5,233 nucleotides of DNA from an uncultured Prevotella sp. (lineage in GTDB: Bacteria; Bacteroidota; Bacteroidia; Bacteroidales; Bacteroidaceae): NCBI GenBank assembly GCA_900548195.1, contig URJQ01000148.1, positions 1 to 5,233 on the forward strand. Reading direction: 5' to 3'. A model generated the notes under the pieces. That model ran no database searches and had not been told where the DNA came from. It was given only the letters and a program-made list of their open reading frames with translations. Positions 1 through 4,155 of the stretch are shown piece by piece. How positions within the stretch are numbered: the stretch's first letter is position 1; each line of letters begins with the position of its first letter. The translations under genes were made by a program, and so were the position numbers.

Positions 1-12
1 CCAGAAATCAAA

Positions 13-66
13 GACCCCCTCTTATCCCAATGTAAGGGGGAGGCTGGATAGCTTCTACGCTTGCGT
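13..66 (+). repeat. Dispersed palindromic repeat, copy R1 (degenerate)
   Basis: R1 begins with GACCCCCTCTTATCCC, continues to a G-tract and ends GGCTGGATAG at position 51. A hairpin follows, ACGCTTGCGT at 57-66. The middle of the palindrome (AATGTA) differs from R3 and R4, which read CCTGTGA there, so the inner C5/G5 stem is weakened, but the first C-tract can still pair with the G-tract. R1 is inverted relative to R2, and the pair forms a 114-bp inverted repeat (13-126). No gene upstream of R1 is visible. The other copies follow a stop codon closely, so a plus-strand gene may end at or just before the left edge. Confidence 0.8.
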
Positions 67-70
67 TCCT

Positions 71-126
71 TCCTCAAGGGAGGTCTCTGTATCTGGCCTC
101 CCCCTACAGGGGGATAAGAGGGGGTC
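71..126 (-). repeat. Dispersed palindromic repeat, copy R2
   Basis: The core is 89-126. Read on the minus strand it is GACCCCCTCTTATCCCCC, then TGTA, GGGGGAGG and CCAGATAC. It starts 3 bp after the TAA stop of the GT9 gene. The distal part (71-88) holds CCTCAAGGGAGG, a short self-complementary stretch. The complementary string GACCTCCCTTG also follows R4 (3468-3478), so the tail is modular too. No T-tract follows the hairpin, so a canonical intrinsic terminator is not shown. Confidence 0.85.
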
Positions 127-129
127 TCC

Positions 130-1164
130 TTATATCTTATCAGCGATAGCCTGCGGAGGGATGTTATTGAGGCATGGGTAGTCGCCTTGGGTGCATGGCT
201 TGTTGCCGTAGATGGAGCATGGACGGCATGGGAGGGGAATGTCGATGACGTTGTCGGGACTCTGCCGCCAACCTAAGAAGCCGGCGTAAGGATGGGTGGC
301 ACCCCATACGCTGACGACGGGACATGCCACGAGGGATGCGAGGTGCATATTGCCTGAGTCCATGGATATCATCTTGTCGAGATGCGACATGAGGATGAGC
401 TCCTGCTGTATGCCATTTAGAAGGGTGGATGCCGAGGTCACTTCCGGGTAACGGTCGGTCCACTGACGCATGAGTTCTGCTTCCTCGCCTTTACCGTGGA
501 AGAGGAAGATGCGCGTGTTGGGATGGTCTTTGAGGATGAGCTGCATGGCTTGCTCCATCTTCTCTATCGGGTATATCTTACCTTTGTGGGCAGCGAAAGG
601 AGCAATGCCAATCCATTTCTGGAATGCTTTCTTCTCTCCTATTTCTGGTGGCAGTAGTCGGAGGTTTCCTTTTCCTTCTCCGAAGATGCTGCGGAAGGTG
701 GGCTTGAGAGGGAAGCCGAGGCGGTGGAGCACTTCGGCATAGTTGCGGAATGATGTGGGTAACTGCTTGAATACCTTGTTTTCCGGTCGTATGAGTGCCT
801 GTCTTTCTTTTCTGTGCTTGTCTATATGCTCTACTCTGTAATTATTGAGCAGGAATCGCATACGGAGGTAGTGCGAGCGCAATACTCCGTGCATATCAGC
901 AATGTGTGTGAACTGCTTTGCTGCGAGACGTCTGTAGAGTGCGTTGAGTCCTCTGATGCCTTTGTATTCAGTGGTGAGGTCTGCCGCCATGAATGAGACG
1001 TTGGGCGCGAGTCCTTCGAAGAATGACTGCGCAAATGGGCGTGAGAGCACAGTGACGTGCACGTCCGGATATAGCGTGGCGAGTGCATGAACGACAGGCA
1101 CGAGCATCGCCACGTCTCCCATTGCTGAGAAACGGATTATTAGAATCTTCGTTGGAGTGGTCAT
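130..1164 (-). CDS. Glycosyltransferase family 9 (ADP-heptose:LPS heptosyltransferase-like)
   Basis: The 344-aa product fits the GT9 family, two-domain GT-B enzymes that move a sugar, classically heptose from ADP-heptose, onto lipid A-core at the inner face of the inner membrane. The N-terminal domain opens with the nucleotide-fold start ILIIRFSAMGD (residues 7-17) and has HGVLRS at 92-97. The C-terminal domain begins near IAPFAAHKGKIYP (187-199) and carries the family signature MDSGNMHLA (268-276) followed by VSVWGATHPYAGFLGW. The tail has four cysteines (313, 316, 324, 331) in a PCxPC...GNKPC...YPC pattern, which I recall from Bacteroidota members. There is no signal peptide or membrane segment. 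The start is the first ATG of the frame and has no obvious Shine-Dalgarno. The gene lies 122 bp downstream of the DUF4254 gene without a clear promoter of its own, so co-transcription is likely. The acceptor sugar cannot be told from sequence. Confidence 0.9.
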   Translation of the reverse strand: MTTPTKILIIRFSAMGDVAMLVPVVHALATLYPDVHVTVLSRPFAQSFFEGLAPNVSFMAADLTTEYKGIRGLNALYRRLAAKQFTHIADMHGVLRSHYLRMRFLLNNYRVEHIDKHRKERQALIRPENKVFKQLPTSFRNYAEVLHRLGFPLKPTFRSIFGEGKGNLRLLPPEIGEKKAFQKWIGIAPFAAHKGKIYPIEKMEQAMQLILKDHPNTRIFLFHGKGEEAELMRQWTDRYPEVTSASTLLNGIQQELILMSHLDKMISMDSGNMHLASLVACPVVSVWGATHPYAGFLGWRQSPDNVIDIPLPCRPCSIYGNKPCTQGDYPCLNNIPPQAIADKI

Positions 1165-1180
1165 TCTTTTTTAAAAGATT

Positions 1181-1280
1181 AGTGAAAAGTGAAGAGTGAA
1201 AAATCGCGCTGACGCAGTTGAGCTGACCGCAAGCGGAGAAGGTATCTGGCCTCCCCCTCACAGGGGGATAAGAGGGGGTC
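1181..1280 (-). repeat. Composite intergenic repeat: heptamers plus palindrome R3
   Basis: Read on the plus strand this module is AGTGAAA-AGTGAAG-AGTGAAA (1181-1201), AATCGCG-CTGACGC-AGTT (1202-1219), a small hairpin CCGCAAGCGG (1227-1236), then the palindrome core (1242-1280) ending AGAGGGGGTC. The core end lies 6 bp from the TAA of the DUF4254 gene. The module is the same as 4156-4261 apart from heptamer number and a few substitutions. It fills most of the 97 bp between heptamer start and DUF4254 stop, so a DUF4254-GT9 transcript would have to pass through it. Confidence 0.88.
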
Positions 1281-1286
1281 TTCTAT

Positions 1287-1889
1287 TTATTTCTTATATA
1301 GCACAGGGTTTGTGCTTGGGTCGTTGTACATCTTCATCTGGCGATATACCTTCATGTATTTGCGTCCAGCTGCTATGTCGGCGAGGAGTTGGTCGATGGC
1401 AGTGGAGAGGTCCACCTGCTGCTCGAGGAGCACGTCGAGCTTGAACTGGCACTTGGCGATGTGTTCAGGAGCTGCGTCCTTGCGCTCTACCTGCTCACGC
1501 ATGTGGTAAATCTTGAGTGCGAGGATGGAGAGGCGGTCAATAGCCCATGCAGGCGACTCTGTGTTGATGGTGGCGTCAGGTAGCACCTTGACGTCAGCGT
1601 AGTGAGCGCGGAAGTATGTGTCGATGTTTTCCACCATGTCAGTGCGGTCCTGATTGCTTTTGTCGATGCGTCGCTTGAGCACGAGTGCTTCCGCAGGGTC
1701 GATGTTAGGATCGCGTATGATGTCCTCGAAATGCCACTGAACTGTGTCTATCCAGCATTTGTGATATAGCGTGTGGTTGATGGTGTCAGCAGGGAATGGA
1801 TTGTTGATAGGAGTATCAACATTGTCTGTGACGTGGTAGTCGGCAATGGCACGACGGAATATTTCATTGCTTGTGGATGTAAATGACAT
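1287..1889 (-). CDS. DUF4254 family protein
   Basis: The 200-aa product matches my recollection of DUF4254, a family of unknown biochemical role, common in Bacteroidota and often beside glycosyltransferase genes. Conserved-looking blocks are LYHKCWIDTVQWHFEDIIR (residues 41-59), IDKSNQDRTD (75-84) and ESPAWAIDRLSILALKIYHM (111-130). Residues 131-190 look helical and possibly coiled-coil, ending in a basic Lys/Tyr-rich tail. It is predicted cytosolic, with no signal peptide or membrane helix. It starts at an ATG preceded by AT-rich sequence and a good promoter on the same strand (1950-1980), and ends TAA just before repeat R3. The GT9 gene downstream suggests a role in surface polysaccharide or LPS synthesis. 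That is context only, and the activity is unknown. Confidence 0.88.
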   Translation of the reverse strand: MSFTSTSNEIFRRAIADYHVTDNVDTPINNPFPADTINHTLYHKCWIDTVQWHFEDIIRDPNIDPAEALVLKRRIDKSNQDRTDMVENIDTYFRAHYADVKVLPDATINTESPAWAIDRLSILALKIYHMREQVERKDAAPEHIAKCQFKLDVLLEQQVDLSTAIDQLLADIAAGRKYMKVYRQMKMYNDPSTNPVLYKK

Positions 1890-1949
1890 GTTTTTTTGTG
1901 GTTTTAGGGGGTTTAGAATAACTATTCCTTATTATAATATATATTTATG

Positions 1950-1980
1950 CAAAGATAGTGTATTTTCTGCAAACGGCAAA
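1950..1980 (-). promoter_or_regulatory. Promoter for DUF4254-GT9
   Basis: On the minus strand, TTTG (1980-1977) is followed after exactly 19 nt by TATCTTTG (1957-1950). This fits the Bacteroidota sigma-ABfr pattern TTTG-N19-TAnnTTTG. Transcription would start near 1943, giving a leader of about 55 nt, which is AT-rich, before the ATG at 1889. It is the only full match I found upstream of the two minus-strand genes. Confidence 0.7.
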
Positions 1981-2084
1981 ATTTCTTTGGGAAAAATGCT
2001 CTTTTTGGGTGGTTTTGGGGCGGAAAAGGTTAAATATTATTAAGGGTTAACATGATTTAACTGCCAAAATATTGCATTGAACTG

Positions 2085-2111
2085 TTTGTGCACATCTATC
2101 TTTTACCTTTG
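2085..2111 (+). promoter_or_regulatory. Probable promoter for the RteC-like gene
   Basis: TACCTTTG at 2104-2111 is an exact TAnnTTTG -7 box. The nearest upstream TTTG (2085-2088) is only 15 nt away, shorter than the usual 19-20, so the -33 element is weak or differently placed. A small inverted repeat GTTAA...TTAAC (2046-2050 and 2057-2061) lies 43 bp upstream of the -7 box and might bind a regulator. A start near 2118 would leave an unusually long leader of about 140 nt. Confidence 0.55.
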
Positions 2112-2120
2112 CACGCTGTT

Positions 2121-2234
2121 ATAAAATATCAATTTATAAAAATAGAATATCAATATATAAAAACAATATTAAAGTATCAATGGACAAAGACAATCAAGAA
2201 TATTTTTTATTATTTTTATTTATTGATATTTTAT
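2121..2234 (+). promoter_or_regulatory. Structured AT-rich leader with long inverted repeat
   Basis: The left arm at 2121-2144 (ATAAAATATCAAT followed by TTATAAAAATA) is the reverse complement of the right arm at 2211-2234, with 22 of 24 positions matching, including 13 contiguous bases (2121-2133 with 2222-2234). A second, similar left-arm copy (AATATCAATATATAAAAA, 2146-2163) could pair with the same right arm at 17 of 18 positions. Two mutually exclusive hairpins are therefore possible in the mRNA ahead of the start codon at 2260. Low sequence complexity raises the chance of coincidental pairing, but not easily to this length. No known riboswitch class is recognised. Confidence 0.5.
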
Positions 2235-2272
2235 CTTCAAAGAAAGCAAGACAACAACTATGGAAAAAATGA
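2180..2272 (+). CDS. Possible 30-aa leader peptide ORF
   Basis: An ATG at 2180 opens a 30-codon frame starting MDKDNQEY, with a Phe/Leu/Ile-rich core (FLLFLFIDIL, residues 9-18) and a basic end (KKARQQLWKK). Its TGA (2270-2272) overlaps the second Met codon of the next gene (2269-2271) as ATGA, an arrangement typical of translational coupling. The hydrophobic codons lie within the right arm of the leader inverted repeat, so ribosomes on this ORF would melt that arm. There is no Shine-Dalgarno, but Bacteroidota often lack one. It may simply be a chance frame in AT-rich DNA. Confidence 0.3.
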   Translation: MDKDNQEYFLLFLFIDILSSKKARQQLWKK

Positions 2273-2622
2273 CACACAAACAGGTACAGCAGCAGCTGGC
2301 GGATGAGATGGTGGAGGTGCTTCGTGGTTCACATGATACTCCTTTGCATTGGAATGAGAGTAAGCTCCACTTGATGGAGGTGGTGAGATATGTGTTTATC
2401 AGTGAGAAGATGCGTGATGATACAGGTGTGCCTTTGTCACAGCGTGAGATTGCTTCTCGCGTATTTCGCTTGTTTGATATGTATTTGCCTCATAATATCT
2501 GCAGTTATCTCTCTCGCCTTGATAATATAAAAGGTGTGCGTTCGCAACGCCTTGTGGATATTATGGTGTATCGTACTAATGAACAGAAGGAGCGTATGTC
2601 TCTCTTCTCTTTTATCCGATAA
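2260..2622 (+). CDS. Small RteC C-terminal-domain-like protein, putative regulator
   Basis: The 120-aa cytosolic protein has no signal peptide. From memory its layout resembles the C-terminal DNA-binding half of RteC, the regulator of CTnDOT-type conjugative transposon excision. It has a W-x-x-SK-x-x-LxE-type block (LHWNESKLHLMEVVRYVF, residues 29-46), a helix around SQREIASRVFRLFD (60-73), and LPHNICSYLSRL...KGVRS...LVDIM (76-102), where RteC proteins have an aromatic-rich helix and an RK-x-x-RT-x-FLD motif. RteC proteins are roughly 300 aa, so this would be a stand-alone C-terminal domain. The start at 2260 is the first ATG after the purine-rich AAAGAAAGCAAG; 2269 is an alternative. The two iteron groups and the promoter of the M15 gene lie directly downstream, so a local regulatory role is plausible. 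The family assignment is tentative; the coding call is solid, since the frame has a clear amphipathic pattern. Confidence 0.8.
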   Translation: MEKMTHKQVQQQLADEMVEVLRGSHDTPLHWNESKLHLMEVVRYVFISEKMRDDTGVPLSQREIASRVFRLFDMYLPHNICSYLSRLDNIKGVRSQRLVDIMVYRTNEQKERMSLFSFIR

Positions 2623-2657
2623 ATCGCTTTTGCCACTTTTTTTGATGGAAAAACACT

Positions 2658-2679
2658 GTTTTCAGGGCGTTTTCAGGGC
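2658..2679 (+). repeat. Two perfect 11-bp tandem repeats
   Basis: GTTTTCAGGGC occurs twice back to back (2658-2668 and 2669-2679), followed by one G and then the 12-bp repeats. With those it makes up a possible regulator-binding region about 40-60 bp upstream of the -33 box of the M15 gene. Confidence 0.75.
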
Positions 2680-2680
2680 G

Positions 2681-2716
2681 GTATGCACATGAGTATGCAC
2701 AAGAGTATGCATATAA
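2681..2716 (+). promoter_or_regulatory. Three 12-bp iterons upstream of the M15 promoter
   Basis: GTATGCACATGA, GTATGCACAAGA and GTATGCATATAA lie in tandem with a strict 12-bp period, and the shared core is GTATGCAC/T. The third ends 2 bp before the TTTG of the -33 box. That position is typical of activator sites that contact RNA polymerase. A 12-bp period is a little more than one helical turn, so the sites would lie nearly on the same face of the DNA. The cognate protein is not shown; the RteC-like product just upstream is the obvious candidate. Confidence 0.6.
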
Positions 2717-2718
2717 TA

Positions 2719-2750
2719 TTTGGATTCGGGTCGGAAATGTTGTACCTTTG
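2719..2750 (+). promoter_or_regulatory. Promoter for the M15 peptidase gene
   Basis: TTTG (2719-2722), a 20-nt spacer and TACCTTTG (2743-2750) match the Bacteroidota consensus closely. The start site would be near 2757, leaving a leader of about 140 nt before the ATG at 2897. This rules out the in-frame ATG at 2720 as the protein start, because it lies inside the promoter. Confidence 0.75.
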
Positions 2751-2844
2751 CACTCGGAAATCAGATAGATGGGCACCGCTCTTCGACCGACATGCCCTAT
2801 TTCCTTCGTGCGAGTCTTCGACAAATTTGCACTCGGAAATCAGA
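2747..2844 (+). repeat. 19-bp direct repeat pair in the M15 leader
   Basis: TTTGCACTCGGAAATCAGA occurs at 2747-2765 and again, without change, at 2826-2844, 79 bp apart. The first copy starts with the TTTG of the -7 box. The second is preceded by CAAA, making CAaaTTTG, one mismatch from a -7 box, with TTTC 18 nt upstream (2800-2803). It may be a duplicated initiation region or a secondary promoter. The shorter TCGGAAAT is also found at 2731-2738. Confidence 0.7.
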
Positions 2845-2896
2845 AAGACGCTCTGAAATCCTGAAACACACATCGAACACTGAAACATATCTTACC

Positions 2897-3424
2897 ATGA
2901 AAACACTGATAAACAGAAATGATCTGAATGATTGTGAGCGCTTGCTCACTGTGGAGAACGACCTGGACAACTCAAATCCTTTCTCTCCTGACTTGATTCT
3001 CTCACCTCACTTCCGGCTTGGGGAGTTTACTCGCTCGGCTACGGCTATACGCCTCGGCATCGAGAACATACCCTGCCTGGAGGAGGTGGAGCGACTGAGA
3101 CAGTTGTGTATCCATGTTCTTGAACCGCTACGCAAACGCTTCGGCGTGATTCGTATCACCAGCGGGTTTCGCACGTACTCTCTTAATGAGGCGGTGGGCG
3201 GCGCCCGACAGTCGCAACATCTCTATGGCGAAGCGGCTGATATCCACGTGGGCAGCACCGAGGTGGGACGTAAGATGTATGACTTCATACGCCTAAACCT
3301 GCCCTTCGACCAGTTGCTCATCGAGGTGCGCGGACAACAGAAGGTGATACATTGCTTGCATATCTCCTATAAGAGCGACCGCGGGGAAAACCGGGGAATG
3401 GCTCGGATGGAGTATCAGGTATAA
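2897..3424 (+). CDS. M15-family peptidase (D-Ala-D-Ala carboxypeptidase/endolysin-like)
   Basis: The 175-aa product fits the short zinc peptidases of the Peptidase_M15_3 type, which cut peptide cross-links or stems of peptidoglycan. LSPHFRLGEFTRSATAIRLGIEN (residues 35-57) is the family N-terminal block. Next come ITSGFR (87-92), the zinc motif SQHLYGEAAD with His108 and Asp115, the segment FDQLLIE (137-143) expected to hold the acidic catalytic residue, and LHISY with His155 as the probable third zinc ligand. No export signal is seen, so it would need a holin, lysis or another route to reach murein, as phage endolysins do. I place the start at ATG 2897 because the frame upstream runs through the promoter at 2719-2750. 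The gene is 275 bp from the RteC-like gene and 264 bp from HU. Small peptidoglycan hydrolases next to HU-like genes are, as I recall, a common Bacteroidales pairing of unclear role. Confidence 0.9.
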   Translation: MKTLINRNDLNDCERLLTVENDLDNSNPFSPDLILSPHFRLGEFTRSATAIRLGIENIPCLEEVERLRQLCIHVLEPLRKRFGVIRITSGFRTYSLNEAVGGARQSQHLYGEAADIHVGSTEVGRKMYDFIRLNLPFDQLLIEVRGQQKVIHCLHISYKSDRGENRGMARMEYQV

Positions 3425-3463
3425 GACCCCCTCTTATCCCCCTGTGAGGGGGAGGCTGGATAG
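3425..3463 (+). repeat. Dispersed palindromic repeat, copy R4
   Basis: GACCCCCTCTTATCCCCC, TGTGA, then GGGGGAGGCTGGATAG begins at the very next base after the TAA stop of the M15 gene. The C5 and G5 runs form a short stem with a 5-nt loop. The first C-run with its following TC can pair with GAGGGGG instead, giving an alternative fold. It is inverted relative to R5, so the pair brackets the HU gene. Confidence 0.88.
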
Positions 3464-3496
3464 TGAAGACCTCCCTTGCTAAACAACATATTAATT

Positions 3497-3542
3497 AGTG
3501 AAAAGTGAAGAGTGAAAAGTGAAAAATCGCGCTGACGCGGTT
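3497..3542 (+). repeat. Heptamer module without its palindrome
   Basis: Four heptamers, AGTGAAA-AGTGAAG-AGTGAAA-AGTGAAA (3497-3524), are followed by AATCGCG-CTGACGC-GGTT (3525-3542). The unit matches 1181-1219 and 4156-4201, but here the hairpin CCGCAAGCGG and the palindrome that should follow are missing, replaced by the RTTCATA array. Its orientation relative to R4 is opposite to that in the two complete copies. Confidence 0.85.
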
Positions 3543-3551
3543 TGGGAAGTA

Positions 3552-3614
3552 ATTCATAATTCATAATTCATAGTTCATAATTCATAGTTCATAATTCATA
3601 ATTCATAGTTCATA
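3552..3614 (+). repeat. Nine-copy heptamer array (RTTCATA)
   Basis: The array has nine 7-bp units: ATTCATA three times, GTTCATA, ATTCATA, GTTCATA, ATTCATA twice, then GTTCATA. Only the first base varies. It lies 74 bp ahead of the HU start, between the heptamer module and an 8-bp repeat (CAACCAAA, two full copies plus CAAC, at 3636-3655). A seven-base unit is the same length as in the neighbouring AGTGAAR arrays but a different sequence. Copy number is probably prone to slippage. Confidence 0.9.
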
Positions 3615-3635
3615 ATCCTGGCAACCGACAGCCAA

Positions 3636-3655
3636 CAACCAAACAACCAAACAAC
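3636..3655 (+). repeat. Short CAACCAAA tandem repeat before HU
   Basis: CAACCAAA is present twice and followed by CAAC. It lies 33 bp before the HU start codon. The remaining 30 bp before HU are AT-rich, with a small inverted repeat ATTAA-CCTT-TTAAT (3664-3677) and no Shine-Dalgarno. I found no TAnnTTTG box between 3425 and 3688. Confidence 0.6.
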
Positions 3656-3688
3656 ACATATTTATTAACCTTTTAATTTTTTATCATT

Positions 3689-4147
3689 ATGGCATTGCTT
3701 TACAAAATCGTTCGTGACAATCGTAAGAATTCAGGCAACCTCTATTATGGTCGCGCAGTACAAATCAACACTATCGATACCGCTGGAATGGCGGATATCA
3801 TCCAGCGTAATTGTACTCTCAAGAAGAGTGACGTGCTCGCTGTAATCGCTGAACTCGTGGATGTGATGACTGACCAGCTCCAGAACTCTGTTTCCGTGAA
3901 GCTCGATGGCTTCGGCACTTTCAAGATTGGTCTCAAGACCGTCGGCGCTGATAAGCCGGAGAACTTCTCCATCTCTCGCAATGTGAGCGGTATGCGCGTC
4001 AACTTCATCAGCGCTGGTAAGAAGGATGTGGCTACCAACAAGGTCACTCGCACCTTCCTCGGTGGCGCTACTCTGCAGAAGTATGACCCAAGTAAGGTGG
4101 AGACTACTCCTTCTGAAAAGGTGGAAGAGGGCGCGGAGCAGGTTTAA
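3689..4147 (+). CDS. HU-like DNA-binding protein (HU-HIG type)
   Basis: The 152-aa product has an HU/IHF fold extended at both ends, as in the Bacteroidota HU-HIG group. The N-terminal MALLYKIVRDNRK strand is followed by GNLYYGRAV, then a helical dimerisation part around MADIIQRNCTLKKSDVLAVI (residues 34-53). The HU signature is KLDGFGTFKI (71-80). The DNA-contacting arm region follows (about 81-105), then VNFISAGKK, and an acidic low-complexity tail (about 133-152). Such proteins bend or coat DNA; no specific site can be predicted. The start is ATG 3689, preceded by AT-rich sequence, which is usual for the group. The codons are more C-ended than those of the RteC-like gene, hinting at strong expression. 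No promoter box was found, so it may be read from the M15 promoter through R4 or from an atypical promoter in the repeat-rich gap. It is bracketed by R4 and R5. Confidence 0.9.
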   Translation: MALLYKIVRDNRKNSGNLYYGRAVQINTIDTAGMADIIQRNCTLKKSDVLAVIAELVDVMTDQLQNSVSVKLDGFGTFKIGLKTVGADKPENFSISRNVSGMRVNFISAGKKDVATNKVTRTFLGGATLQKYDPSKVETTPSEKVEEGAEQV

Positions 4148-4155
4148 GACTGCTT

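Noticed and set aside
96..124. G-quadruplex in the GGGGG-rich palindrome
   Set aside because: Each strand of a copy has only two G5 runs close together, short of the four needed within one copy.
831..1088. Minus- and plus-strand overlapping ORFs within the GT9, DUF4254, HU and nagB genes
   Set aside because: They lie in alternative frames of well-supported genes and show no family motifs, so they are treated as shadows.
1196..1260. Plus-strand ORFs at 1196 and 4178 both beginning MKNRADAV, looking like a small protein family
   Set aside because: Both simply translate the composite repeat, in the same frame. They diverge outside it, lack start-site context and run into the coding strand of other genes. 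The similarity is that of the DNA repeat.
1181..1280. Insertion sequence or MITE with target duplication
   Set aside because: No matching short direct repeats were seen next to the copies, and the two ends of the composite module are not inverted repeats of each other. The element stays classified as a dispersed repeat.
2622..2660. Intrinsic terminator after the RteC-like gene (T-runs at 2635-2643)
   Set aside because: There is a T-run but no convincing GC-rich hairpin directly before it.
2769..2864. 31-codon ORF in the M15 leader
   Set aside because: There is no start-site context and no recognisable sequence, and part of it is the 19-bp repeat, which also reads as FALGNQ in another frame. 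This is insufficient for a coding call.
2720..2896. N-terminal extension of the M15 peptidase to ATG 2720 (59 extra residues)
   Set aside because: It would begin inside the -33/-7 promoter and run through the duplicated 19-mer. The added residues show no signal peptide or domain. ATG 2897 gives a protein that starts near the family block.
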